Part shown: piece by piece, positions 7,614-16,341 of the stretch
Layout: each line of letters begins with the position of its first letter
How positions within the stretch are numbered: position 1 is the first letter of the stretch
The notes under the pieces: model-generated
Told to the model about the DNA's origin: nothing
Database searches by the model: none
Seen by the model: the letters and a program-made list of their open reading frames with translations, nothing else
Assembly (NCBI GenBank): GCA_023667045.1
Contig: JAMPAU010000001.1
Span: 949,176 to 1,013,175, forward strand
DNA: 64,000 nucleotides
Direction: 5' to 3'
Source: Ruminococcus flavefaciens
GTDB lineage: Bacteria > Bacillota > Clostridia > Oscillospirales > Ruminococcaceae
Translations under genes and position numbers: made by a program

Positions 7614-9436
7614 CTTTTACCGCCTGCCTTTCCATTGTTTTTTGACGTATCTTCAACAAGACATTTAGGTGATGTGCCTATCAAATCATACCGTCCTGCT
7701 TTTTTGAGTGCCTTCAGAACTATTTCCCTGTTCTGTGGTCTGAAATACTGCAACAATGCCCTCTGCTGTGCCTTTTCTTCCGGAGTTTTCGGGACGTAAA
7801 CTTTTTCCATGGTGTATGGGTCAAGACCAGTATAAAACATAGCCGTTGAAATAGTACCCGGTGTGGGATAGAAGTCCTGCACCTGCTCTGGACGGATTTT
7901 ATTTTCTTTCAGAAATACAGCAAGGTCTATAGCCTCGTTAAGAGTACTGCCAGGGTGGGACGACATCAGGTACGGCACTAAATACTGTTCCTTGCCTATG
8001 CCTTTGGTGATTTCATAAAATCTTTTCTGGAATGCCTTGTAAGCCTCAATGTGTGGTTTACCCATTTTATCAAGGACTACCGCCGAACAGTGTTCCGGAG
8101 CTACCTTTAACTGTCCGCTTACATGATATTTTATGAGTTCCTTTATAAACTCGTCGTTTTTGTCTTCCATGAGATAATCATAACGTATGCCGGAACGTAT
8201 AAACACCTTTTTGATTCCCTTTATTTTACGTATCTTGCGGAGAATGGCGAGATATTCCGTGTGGTCTGCTTTCAGTGCCGGACAGGGCTTAGGAGCAAGA
8301 CATTTCTTTCCCATGCATAAACCCTTGCTTAACTGCTTTTCACACGACGTACTCCGGAAATTAGCTGTAGGACCTCCCACGTCGTGAATATATCCCTTGA
8401 AATCCGGCATTTGTGTTATTCTTTCGGCTTCTTCCAGTATGGACTTCTCACTTCTGCAAGTAACACGCCGTCCTTGATGTAAAGCTATTGAACAGAAATT
8501 ACAGTACCCGAAACACCCACGGTTATGTGTTATGGAAAAACGGACTTCCTCAATACCGGGAACTCCTCCCACTGTCTCATAAGACGGGTGATATGCCCTC
8601 ATGTACGGCAGTGAATAAATATGGTCGAGTTCTTCTGTAGTGAGACTGTAAGCCGGAGGGGTCTGCACTAACATCATCTTGCCGTGTCGCTGGATTATAG
8701 TCTTTCCGTAAACTTCGTCCTGCCAGTCGTATTGTATTTTAACAGCCTTTGCATACTCAACCTTATTATCCCTCACCTGCTCAAACGACGGACACTGTGC
8801 CGAACCTATCGGGGTATTTACTGGTTCTGTGAGGTAGCAAGTGCCACGTATATCATGAATGTCCTTTATGTTTTCGCCGGCAGAAAGACGTGTGCAGAGT
8901 TCCTGTATCTGATGTTCGCCCATGCCGTACATAAGCAAATCCGCACCGCTGTCCACAAGAATGGAAGGTCTTACATCGTCGTCCCAGTAGTCATAGTGTG
9001 CAAAACGTCTCAGCGAAGCTTCCAGTCCGCCTACAGCTATGGGTATGTCCCCGAAATACTCACGTATCTTCTGACAATATACTATAACCGCACGGTCGGG
9101 ACGTTTTCCGGCAACACCTCCGGCTGTGTATGCGTCATCAGAACGTTTTCTTTTGGCTGACGTGTAATGTGCCACCATTGAATCTATATTTCCGGCTGTC
9201 ACAAGAAATGCGTATTTCGGACTGCCGAATTTTTTAAAGTCCCTGTCTGTGTGCCAGTCCGGCTGTGAAATAATGCCAACAGTAAAACCCATTGATTCAA
9301 TAAGTCTTGTGACGATAGACGCACCAAAACTTGGGTGGTCAACATATGCGTCGCCTGTCACGTATATGAAGTCAAACTGCTCTATGCCGAGTTCGTCCAT
9401 TTCCTTTCTTGAAATCGGCAGAAATCCTTTATACAA
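7502..9436 (-). CDS. ygiQ: YgiQ family radical SAM protein
   Basis: A 644-residue radical SAM enzyme of the UPF0313/YgiQ family. An N-terminal cobalamin-binding-like region (VTGDAYVDHPSFG) precedes the 4Fe-4S motif CFGYCNFC near residue 316, and the C-terminal PTPGTISTAMFYTG segment is characteristic. Its reaction is unknown. The start is a TTG at 9436 with a good GAGGTGAT site 8 bases upstream. The last 40 residues are a Lys/Asn/Ser-rich tail (from about SKNNGKAGG to the end) that overlaps the MBL gene in another frame. This tail is probably disordered and may exist because of the overlap. Confidence 0.92.
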   Translation of the reverse strand: MYKGFLPISRKEMDELGIEQFDFIYVTGDAYVDHPSFGASIVTRLIESMGFTVGIISQPDWHTDRDFKKFGSPKYAFLVTAGNIDSMVAHYTSAKRKRSDDAYTAGGVAGKRPDRAVIVYCQKIREYFGDIPIAVGGLEASLRRFAHYDYWDDDVRPSILVDSGADLLMYGMGEHQIQELCTRLSAGENIKDIHDIRGTCYLTEPVNTPIGSAQCPSFEQVRDNKVEYAKAVKIQYDWQDEVYGKTIIQRHGKMMLVQTPPAYSLTTEELDHIYSLPYMRAYHPSYETVGGVPGIEEVRFSITHNRGCFGYCNFCSIALHQGRRVTCRSEKSILEEAERITQMPDFKGYIHDVGGPTANFRSTSCEKQLSKGLCMGKKCLAPKPCPALKADHTEYLAILRKIRKIKGIKKVFIRSGIRYDYLMEDKNDEFIKELIKYHVSGQLKVAPEHCSAVVLDKMGKPHIEAYKAFQKRFYEITKGIGKEQYLVPYLMSSHPGSTLNEAIDLAVFLKENKIRPEQVQDFYPTPGTISTAMFYTGLDPYTMEKVYVPKTPEEKAQQRALLQYFRPQNREIVLKALKKAGRYDLIGTSPKCLVEDTSKNNGKAGGKSWQTSNSQTNKRKSSANTPRKQNKNTTVKTRNKKGKH

Positions 9437-9447
9437 AATATATCACC

Positions 9448-10254
9448 TCAGTCTATATCATAAGCAAAACGCACCCGTGAAAAATCAAGATTTTTCATGT
9501 CTTTTTTGTTTATCAGCCAGTATTCAGACCACAGACAGCCCATTTCATAATTATTCTGAAACAGCAGTACTTCGTCGTCTTCAATATCCGGTCTGTTAGC
9601 ACCTTTCGGAAATCCCAGCATTTTATCGCCGTATTCCGCAAAATCAGCAACATCTGTATCTGTAATTTCTTCGAGATTCTCTATTTCATCAGCCGATTCT
9701 TCGCTGTATTCCGGAGAAGAAACAAAGTCAATTGCGTATTCTTCAAAACATTCATCAAAATACTTGCTGTAATACGGACACGGCGGTTCTGTTCTTTTAA
9801 GGACTGATATATCGCCGTCCCAGTAGATTACTTTAAAACACTTTGTCTTGTCGGGTTCTGAAACGTTCGATATAATGTCATCTTTCGATATATTAAAAAG
9901 TTCACCGCTCCAGAATATGTAAAGCATACCCTTTTTTGCCAGTAAGTTTTCAACGTCCGCACCGGATTCGGCAAGTTCACACAGATTAATCTGTATCACC
10001 AACTGCATGGCAGACTTTTCATAGTGTTCAGCGGGTACGTTATGCCACTGCTGAGTATGTGCCGACATTGTGGGATATTCAATTTCTGGCGGTAAGTCCG
10101 GATAACCTCCCATTTTGCTTGCACCTATCGGTATGATGTCGGGATATGACTTTTCAGTTATATATATTGCATTGCGGTAATATTTTTTTAGTTCCTCTGC
10201 TATTCGTCTGCCCTCTGCACCTTTATATTTAAGTATTTCCATTAAATCCGGCAT
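9448..10254 (-). CDS. YwqG (DUF1963) family protein
   Basis: A 268-residue cytosolic protein of the YwqG/DUF1963 family: SKMGGYPDLPPEIEYP near residue 47, LVIQINLCEL, KKGMLYIFW, and the closing LLFQNNYEMGC segment. Function is unknown; family members recur in toxin-immunity neighbourhoods. The ATG directly follows the ftsK TAA with no gap and its ribosome site (GAGGG) lies inside ftsK. A second paralog sits at 28260-28955, so the genome keeps at least two. Confidence 0.85.
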   Translation of the reverse strand: MPDLMEILKYKGAEGRRIAEELKKYYRNAIYITEKSYPDIIPIGASKMGGYPDLPPEIEYPTMSAHTQQWHNVPAEHYEKSAMQLVIQINLCELAESGADVENLLAKKGMLYIFWSGELFNISKDDIISNVSEPDKTKCFKVIYWDGDISVLKRTEPPCPYYSKYFDECFEEYAIDFVSSPEYSEESADEIENLEEITDTDVADFAEYGDKMLGFPKGANRPDIEDDEVLLFQNNYEMGCLWSEYWLINKKDMKNLDFSRVRFAYDID

Positions 10255-12738
10255 TTAATTACCCTCCTGTTTTCTGATTTTTCTTTCGTCATACTGCATT
10301 TTAGACATAAGGACTTTACGAGGTTTAGCACCGTCCTTTGCACCGACTATGCCCATTTCTTCGAGTTCGTCCATAATACGACCTGCCCTTGCATAACCTA
10401 ACTTCAGCTTCCTCTGAATTGTAGAAGTAGAAATCTGTCCATTGTTGACAGCAAGCTCGATAGCCTTTTCTATGAAGTCCTCGTCAGTAACTGCAACGCT
10501 GTTTCCGTAATCGTCGTTACTGCTTGATGAGCCTTTAGTCTGTGGCACAAAACTGTCCACTGCCTGCATGATGTCGCTGTCATATTCGCCCTGAATCTGA
10601 GACTTAATATAATCAAGAGTTGCATTTATATCCTTAGATGATGCAAAACACCCCTGTACACGCACAGGCTTGCTTGTGCCTATGGGCATATAGAGCATAT
10701 CGCCGTTACCGAGAAGCTTGTCTGCACCTGCCATATCAATAATCGTGCGTGAGTCCACCTGCGACATTACCGAAAGTGCTATACGGCTCGGAATATTCGC
10801 CTTAATTAAACCCGTGATAACGTCTGTAGTAGGTCGCTGTGTGGCGATTACAAGGTGTATTCCGGCAGCACGACCCATTTGTGCAAGACGGCATATATAG
10901 TCCTCGACTTCTTTTCCGGCAACAAGCATCATGTCGGCTAATTCGTCGATAAATACAACAATCTGAGGCATTGTCTGAATATCCTCAATCTGTTCCGCAT
11001 ATGAATTATATGATTTGAGGTCATTTGCACCCACGTCAGCGAAAATCTGATAACGTCTCATCATTTCATTTACTGCCCAGTTCAAAGCACCTGCGGCTTT
11101 TTTGCAGTCGGTAACTATCGGTATAAGCAAGTGCGGTATACCATCGAATACCTTAAACTCAACAATTTTCGGGTCAATGAGAATCATTCTCACTTCGTCC
11201 GGCGTGGCATTATAGAGAATGCTCATTATTATGGAACGTGTACACACAGATTTACCCGAACCGGTAGTACCGGCTATAATAACGTGTGGCATTTTGGCAA
11301 TGTCGCCGAGAATTATATTTCCGGCTATGTCCTTGCCTACTGTAAAAGTCAGTTTGCTTGTATTGCTTCTGAAAGACGGAGAAGAAAGCATTTCACGGAT
11401 AGTGACAGTATCCTTGTTTTCGTTCGGCACTTCTATGCCGACAACTGACTTTCCCGGTACGGGGGCTTCAATTCTTACACCCTGTGCAGCAAGGTTAAGT
11501 GCTATATCATCTTCGAGATTCTTTATTTTCTTTACCTGCACGCCCACCCCCGGCTGAACCTCATAGCGTGTTATTGACGGTCCTCTGAGAATGTCCCGTA
11601 TCTTTACTTCAACCTTGAAACTTCTCAGCGTATTTACTATTATATCAGCCTTTGAACGCATTTCAGTAACCGCTTCTGCACTGTTGAGCTTGTTGTTTGG
11701 CAGTTCGAGGAGTTCCAGCGGCGGAAGTTTATAAAGCGTTTCCTTTGGAGTTTCTTTTTCCAGTATTTCAGCAGAAGGCTTTTTCTTTTCAGCCTTATCT
11801 GTGGCACGCTTTATAAGTTCGTCAAGGTTTTCGCTGTCCGTTTCGGAATCTTCTTTTTCCAGAACTTCTTCAGCGGATTCATTATTTTCTTCCTGCTGTA
11901 CGTCAATCAGACTATCTGATTCAAGAGGTACATCAAACAAAAATTCTTCTTCCGGTTCGGGTTCGCTGTTTATCGGGACTGAAATTTCAACAAAGTCCGG
12001 ATTAGAGGGCGGTGCGGTACGGCTGTTGACTATATTTATAGCTTCAAGGTCTTTATCAAACGACCTTTTTTCAATATCGTCATTAAGGTCATCTTCATCG
12101 AAAACCTCGTTGAAGTTTCCGCCCATAAGCATACTGTAAAGTCCTTGCACCACCTTGCCGAAATTCCGGAAAGGCTTTGTTATAAAGTCAAGAAATTCAA
12201 GCAGACTTTTATGAGTGAAGAACATTCCCACAACGAAAAAAAGCATGATTGTAATTATCTTAGCACCCACACTTCCGAAAAAGCCCAAAAGAGGACCAGC
12301 TATCAGATAGCTTGCAACCCCTCCGCCGTTGAGTTTAATGCCGTCCTTGTAAAGATTTTTAATGTGTTCTTCAAAATTTTCTCCGATAAGTTCACCAGAA
12401 ACAAAAATCTGCACTGCACCGCTGATAAGAAAAGCAAGAATAATTCCCCATACAGCACGGTCGGCTATGCACTTCTGGCTTTTTTCCATGCCTATCTGTA
12501 TTGACGTATATATAAGTATAATCGGAACAAAAATAACGGCAAAGCCAAACATTCCAAGCAAAAAATTATGTACTTTCAGCCAGCCCTCAGAACCTTTCAC
12601 AAACGTCATGAAAAATGTCAGCACCCCCAGTGCAAAAAGCACCACCGACCAGAAATGATTCTTGTCATTGGCAGGCGGAAGAAACTTTAGTAACTGCTTA
12701 GGGTCGAGCTGATTTTTTTTACCTTTTTTATCTGCCAT
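10255..12738 (-). CDS. ftsK: FtsK/SpoIIIE DNA translocase
   Basis: An 827-residue membrane-bound DNA pump for chromosome segregation. The N-terminus holds about four membrane segments (residues 30-190), then an acidic Glu/Ser-rich linker (about 240-350), then the alpha-beta motor with Walker A AGTTGSGKSV near residue 497 and Walker B VVFIDELADMM. The C-terminal winged-helix gamma domain (NNGQISTSTIQRKLKLGYAR) reads polar DNA motifs. The frame is open to 12777, but the ATG at 12738 (MADKKGKK) follows a GGAGGATAT site. The tepA-ftsK order matches the tepA-spoIIIE neighbourhood of Bacillus. Confidence 0.95.
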   Translation of the reverse strand: MADKKGKKNQLDPKQLLKFLPPANDKNHFWSVVLFALGVLTFFMTFVKGSEGWLKVHNFLLGMFGFAVIFVPIILIYTSIQIGMEKSQKCIADRAVWGIILAFLISGAVQIFVSGELIGENFEEHIKNLYKDGIKLNGGGVASYLIAGPLLGFFGSVGAKIITIMLFFVVGMFFTHKSLLEFLDFITKPFRNFGKVVQGLYSMLMGGNFNEVFDEDDLNDDIEKRSFDKDLEAINIVNSRTAPPSNPDFVEISVPINSEPEPEEEFLFDVPLESDSLIDVQQEENNESAEEVLEKEDSETDSENLDELIKRATDKAEKKKPSAEILEKETPKETLYKLPPLELLELPNNKLNSAEAVTEMRSKADIIVNTLRSFKVEVKIRDILRGPSITRYEVQPGVGVQVKKIKNLEDDIALNLAAQGVRIEAPVPGKSVVGIEVPNENKDTVTIREMLSSPSFRSNTSKLTFTVGKDIAGNIILGDIAKMPHVIIAGTTGSGKSVCTRSIIMSILYNATPDEVRMILIDPKIVEFKVFDGIPHLLIPIVTDCKKAAGALNWAVNEMMRRYQIFADVGANDLKSYNSYAEQIEDIQTMPQIVVFIDELADMMLVAGKEVEDYICRLAQMGRAAGIHLVIATQRPTTDVITGLIKANIPSRIALSVMSQVDSRTIIDMAGADKLLGNGDMLYMPIGTSKPVRVQGCFASSKDINATLDYIKSQIQGEYDSDIMQAVDSFVPQTKGSSSSNDDYGNSVAVTDEDFIEKAIELAVNNGQISTSTIQRKLKLGYARAGRIMDELEEMGIVGAKDGAKPRKVLMSKMQYDERKIRKQEGN

Positions 12739-12767
12739 TGTATATCCTCCGGATAAGGAATTTTTAC

Positions 12768-12786
12768 GGGCGAACACTGTCCGCCC
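12768..12786 (-). other. Intergenic hairpin between the tepA-like gene and ftsK
   Basis: An 8-bp stem with one G-U pair (GGGCGAAC at 12768-12775 against GTCCGCCC at 12779-12786) and a 3-base loop sits in the 55-base gap. No T-run follows it on the minus strand, so it is more likely a processing or stability hairpin than a terminator. Confidence 0.4.
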
Positions 12787-12793
12787 TTGTATT

Positions 12794-13501
12794 TTACATA
12801 TATCTTTTTTCTGATTTTTCTATCATGTCATAAAGACACTCCATAGCGTCGCTGAGACCGCCGAGCCTGTCAATAAGACCCAGTTCAACGGCTTTTTCAC
12901 CCTCCAGCACACTGCCCACGTCAAGCACAAGCTCTTGAGTATTCATCATGAGACTGCGGAAATCCTCTCCGCTGACGTGGCTGTTTGAGGTGACAAAATT
13001 AATAATCCTGTCCTGCATTTTATCGAAATATGAAAGGGTTTGAGGTACGCCCAGTACTGTGCCGTTCATGCGGACAGGGTGAATAGTCATGCTTGCTGAC
13101 GGCACTATAAAAGACTGTTTAGCACTCACGGCAAGCGGTACGCCTATTGAATGCCCTCCGCCTACCACAAGCGAAACTGTAGGCGTTTTCATTCCGGCGA
13201 TGAGTTCTGCTATAGCAAGTCCTGCCTCAACGTCACCGCCTACGGTATTCAGTATGATAAGCAGACCCTCTACGCTTCTGTCCTGCTCAATAGCCACAAG
13301 TGCCGGTATGATATGTTCATACTTAGTGGTCTTGTTCTGTTCCGCAAGAACATAATGCCCCTCAATCTGTCCTATTACCGTAAGGCAGTGAATAAGGTGC
13401 TTTGCATTCTGCGAAATACTCTGACCGTTTTCTGCAACAAGCTTTGCCTCATCAATTTTTTCTTCAATAATAGTCTTGCCTTCTCTGTCATTGTTTTCCA
13501 A
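12794..13501 (-). CDS. TepA-like ClpP-fold serine protease
   Basis: A 235-residue ClpP-class (S14) protein of the TepA/YmfB type. The oxyanion and serine motif is seen as VVGGGHSIGVPLA, where the serine sits in GGHSIG rather than the GxAxS of ClpP, and the histidine region as SASMTIHPVRM. No signal peptide is visible. In Bacillus the related TepA lies just upstream of spoIIIE, as this gene lies upstream of ftsK. The start is a TTG at 13501 behind AAGGGGGAT; no in-frame ATG lies nearby. It is the first gene of the long operon, under the promoter at 13574-13602. Confidence 0.85.
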   Translation of the reverse strand: MENNDREGKTIIEEKIDEAKLVAENGQSISQNAKHLIHCLTVIGQIEGHYVLAEQNKTTKYEHIIPALVAIEQDRSVEGLLIILNTVGGDVEAGLAIAELIAGMKTPTVSLVVGGGHSIGVPLAVSAKQSFIVPSASMTIHPVRMNGTVLGVPQTLSYFDKMQDRIINFVTSNSHVSGEDFRSLMMNTQELVLDVGSVLEGEKAVELGLIDRLGGLSDAMECLYDMIEKSEKRYM

Positions 13502-13573
13502 AGGTATATCCCCCTTTTTTTCATGGTATTCTCATTTTATTATGTGAAATTTTTCAGGGTATATACATTAATA

Positions 13574-13602
13574 ATTATATATTATTTTACGCATAAAGTC
13601 AA
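13574..13602 (-). promoter_or_regulatory. Sigma-A promoter of the tepA-to-ispH operon
   Basis: On the minus strand TTGACT (13602-13597) and TATAAT (13579-13574) are separated by exactly 17 bases. This predicts a leader of about 65 bases before the TTG start of the tepA-like gene. Confidence 0.75.
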
Positions 13603-13836
13603 GACAGGGCGTAATAAATTTTAAAGAATATAGTTTAGATATAAACGGTTTGTATATACTTTTAGTAATCATAAACATATAGTATACACAACCTTTGTAT
13701 AAATTATGAATTTTCATTGAATAATCACCTAATATTAATAATTTGGTAACAATTTAAGGCAAAAAATGTGCTATAATAATTTCAGACAAAAGTTGTTAAC
13801 GAATACTTATTATTTTTGAGAGAGGATTGATTTGTA
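13603..13836. other. Gene-free AT-rich divergent region
   Basis: Between the minus operon promoter and the dockerin gene there is no supported ORF. The only signal is the plus-strand promoter element at 13769-13777 and the leader of the dockerin gene. Confidence 0.6.
13769..13777 (+). promoter_or_regulatory. Extended -10 promoter of the dockerin protein gene
   Basis: TGC directly followed by TATAAT forms an extended -10 box 60 bases before the ATG at 13837. No convincing -35 box lies at 17 bases, which extended -10 promoters tolerate. Confidence 0.55.
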
Positions 13837-15954
13837 ATGAAGAAAAGAAATATGTCCGCACGCTTAAAGGCTTCACTGATGAGCTTTGTAATGGCTGCAT
13901 CATGCATACCTGCTACTATGGTGTCCGTTTCTGCCGGAGCTGTAAATGCATCTCCTGCTATTGACATTACCGCCAACAAAAAAGCCGGCTCTGGTGTAGC
14001 CGTAGGCGATACTTATACAGGATATACAGCAGATGTTGCCACAAGCGGTCTGAAAACAATCTATGTGACATTTACTCCGGACTTTACCGGTAATTTCTCA
14101 TGTGGTTTCGGTATCGGCGTTAAGGAGTCACCTTACTGGCTTGAATATGACGCTAAAAAAGGCTTCATTGATTCAAAGGGCGGTACTGTTGACGTAAATG
14201 CTACAGAAGTTGCTTGTACAGCAGGTACTCCCGTTACACTTTCTTTCGATGTTTCAAAGCTCGACCTTTCATATAATCCGTCTTCTGACCAGTACCCCGG
14301 AAAGTTTGAGTTTAGAAACTACTATGCAGGAGAAACAAAGGGCTCAATCACTATCGACAGTGTATCTGACAACGGCACTGCAACTCCTGTCACACCTCCG
14401 GATAACCCCGATAATCCAAACACTAATCCCGACAAGCCTATAGATAACGTTCCGCACAACAACAAGACTACAAGCGGTGATAACTGGTCTTTCAAGGATA
14501 ACGGCGACGGCACAGCTACTATCTCCTCAACTGTTGCAAGACAGGTGGAATTTGATGAGCCTATCGTTCTTACTCAGGGCTATGATGAAGAAACATACGC
14601 AACTATTGAAGGTGGCTACCAAGAGGGCGACCCCATAAACAGCCATAAATTCAAGTACTCTGATTTCGGTCTCACCGACATGGACGGCGTTACTATCGAG
14701 TCCCTCACTGCAATTATCGAAACTGAAGAGGGTGCTGATACTTTCATGTACGGCGGTGGTCTGAACGTTCAGCAGGGTTCTCCGGCTGATACAGAATACG
14801 CTAAGAAAGAAGCCGGCATTGAGGGCAAGGAATCCGCTGGCTACTGGTACAATGACTGCGGTGAAGACCAAGTTAAAGAATTTGTTGAACAGGGCGTAAA
14901 GTTTGAGATAACCCCATCCGGCGGTGCTACAATGACAGGTGCTGGCACTTACATAAAGGCTTACTGGGAAGTTCCGGCTGAAGTACAGCAGTATACAGGT
15001 ACTAAGGTTAGTGATGAAATCTCATTCCAGTACTGGTACGGCACTAAGGCAGAACAGCCTGAAGGTGCTGAAACTCCTGAACTCCTCGAAACTGTAAACC
15101 TCACTGGTGCAGTTCTCACATATACAAAGGAAATCACTGTACCCTATACTGGTTCAATTGCCTCAAAGGTAAGTGCAATGCTTGAACATGGCGACGATAC
15201 TAAAAATGCTCTCCATATGTCATATGAAGACCTCGGCATTGATGAGACAATGGACGTTTATGCTATCCGTTTTGATATTTCCGCAAAATCAAAGGTTGAT
15301 AAGCTCGTTTACAATACTGGCACAAGTGTAACCGCTGACGCTAAGACAGAGCAGGAATACTGGTATCAGGAAAACGGCGACTACTGTGTACTTGATGCTG
15401 GCGAAAAGGCTGAAATTATGTGGATAATTCCTACAGCAGCAGCAGGCGTTGACAGCAATACAAATTTCGTTGACCCGACAGGCGAAGTTTATTTCGGCTA
15501 CTACTATGGCGAGGCTGACGCTATCTCAATAGACAACATTGAAGTTTACTATGACGTTCAGACAACAACAACTACTACCACCACTACTTCTACAACAACC
15601 ACTACAACTACTACCACCTCAACAACAACAACAACTACTACTGAAACTTCTACTTCAACTTCAACAACAACTACTACAACTACTACAACTCAACCCGAAC
15701 TTAAAGTTACTTTGTGGGGCGACGCAAACATCGACGACAAGGTTACTATGGCTGACGCAGTTTTCATAATGCAGGCACTCTCTAACCCGAATGAATATAA
15801 ACTCTCCGAACAGGGTAAGCTAAATGCAGACGTTGTTGATAACGGAAACGGTGTAACTCCGCAGGACGCTCTCGCTATACAGGCTGTAGATATAAAAATA
15901 TTCACAGCAGATGTATTCCCGATGACTGCTGATGAATTAATCAACGCTTTCTAA
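13837..15954 (+). CDS. Cellulosomal dockerin protein with three binding-like modules
   Basis: A 705-residue secreted protein with no recognisable catalytic domain. A signal peptide (about 1-34, ending SVSAGA) is followed by module 1 (about 35-185), a Pro/Asp/Asn linker (186-205), module 2 (about 207-428), module 3 (about 430-574), a Thr-rich linker (about 574-618) and a type I dockerin (about 623-700; calcium loops at GDANIDDKVTMADAVF and NADVVDNGNGVTPQDA). Modules 2 and 3 end with the aromatic-WYG/YYG beta-strand signature shared with the GH5 lipoprotein at 37.8 kb and the SGNH protein at 51 kb (FQYWYG; FGYYYG then IDNIEVYY). I infer a cellulosome subunit that binds polysaccharide. The ATG has a GAGAGAGG site. 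Confidence 0.85.
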   Translation: MKKRNMSARLKASLMSFVMAASCIPATMVSVSAGAVNASPAIDITANKKAGSGVAVGDTYTGYTADVATSGLKTIYVTFTPDFTGNFSCGFGIGVKESPYWLEYDAKKGFIDSKGGTVDVNATEVACTAGTPVTLSFDVSKLDLSYNPSSDQYPGKFEFRNYYAGETKGSITIDSVSDNGTATPVTPPDNPDNPNTNPDKPIDNVPHNNKTTSGDNWSFKDNGDGTATISSTVARQVEFDEPIVLTQGYDEETYATIEGGYQEGDPINSHKFKYSDFGLTDMDGVTIESLTAIIETEEGADTFMYGGGLNVQQGSPADTEYAKKEAGIEGKESAGYWYNDCGEDQVKEFVEQGVKFEITPSGGATMTGAGTYIKAYWEVPAEVQQYTGTKVSDEISFQYWYGTKAEQPEGAETPELLETVNLTGAVLTYTKEITVPYTGSIASKVSAMLEHGDDTKNALHMSYEDLGIDETMDVYAIRFDISAKSKVDKLVYNTGTSVTADAKTEQEYWYQENGDYCVLDAGEKAEIMWIIPTAAAGVDSNTNFVDPTGEVYFGYYYGEADAISIDNIEVYYDVQTTTTTTTTTSTTTTTTTTTSTTTTTTTETSTSTSTTTTTTTTTQPELKVTLWGDANIDDKVTMADAVFIMQALSNPNEYKLSEQGKLNADVVDNGNGVTPQDALAIQAVDIKIFTADVFPMTADELINAF

Positions 15955-15976
15955 TCCCATAAATTTATAAATACAT

Positions 15977-16003
15977 GGGCGGACTGATGTCCGCCCTTTT
16001 TAT
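15977..16003 (+). terminator. Terminator of the dockerin protein gene
   Basis: GGGCGGAC (15977-15984), loop TGAT, then GTCCGCCC (15989-15996) and TTTTT: a perfect 8-bp GC-rich stem with a U-tract, 22 bases past the stop codon. Confidence 0.9.
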
Positions 16004-16035
16004 ATCTATTCATAATTCCAAAAAGTGTGCCGGAT

Positions 16036-16065
16036 TTCACATTTTTCTTAAAAATATCATATAAT
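16036..16065 (+). promoter_or_regulatory. Promoter of the DUF3343-aminotransferase pair
   Basis: TTCACA (16036-16041) and TATAAT (16060-16065) with an 18-base spacer, 54 bases before the TTG start at 16120. Confidence 0.6.
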
Positions 16066-16119
16066 AAAGTGTATCACAAATTCCTCTGTATAGTGCAGAC
16101 TGATTCAGGGGGAATATTC

Positions 16120-16341
16120 TTGAAAAAATGTATTGCTTCAATGCCCTCTTACACCTATGTTATTAAAGGTGAAAAGCTCCTGAAATCAAGAGGGTATCCA
16201 TGCGAAATAAGAAGAAACGAAATAACTTCAAAGGACGGCTGTGGCTACTCACTGCATATTTTCAGCGACTGCCGTCGTGCTTCAGAAATTTTAGATAAAT
16301 ATTCAGTTCCGTATACTATGAAAGAATACGGAGGTGCTTAA
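16120..16341 (+). CDS. DUF3343 family putative sulfur/selenium carrier
   Basis: A 73-residue DUF3343 protein. The core (SYTYVIKGEKLLKSRGYP, then a Gly-rich turn in DGCGYSLHIF) matches this small family, which is found beside cysteine-desulfurase-like enzymes and is thought to carry sulfur or selenium; that role is inferred. Cysteines occur at positions 4 (LKKC), 23, 35 (GCGYS) and 43. The frame is open from 16027, but the TTG at 16120 follows an AGGGGGA site at 6 bases and gives the family's normal N-terminus. Its TAA overlaps the ATG of the aminotransferase (TAATG). Confidence 0.75.
   Translation: MKKCIASMPSYTYVIKGEKLLKSRGYPCEIRRNEITSKDGCGYSLHIFSDCRRASEILDKYSVPYTMKEYGGA

Noticed and set aside
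15560..15690. Thr-codon repeat tract as a microsatellite or CRISPR-like array
   Set aside because: The repeats are codon-level ACN runs without fixed unit or spacers; they encode a linker between module 3 and the dockerin.
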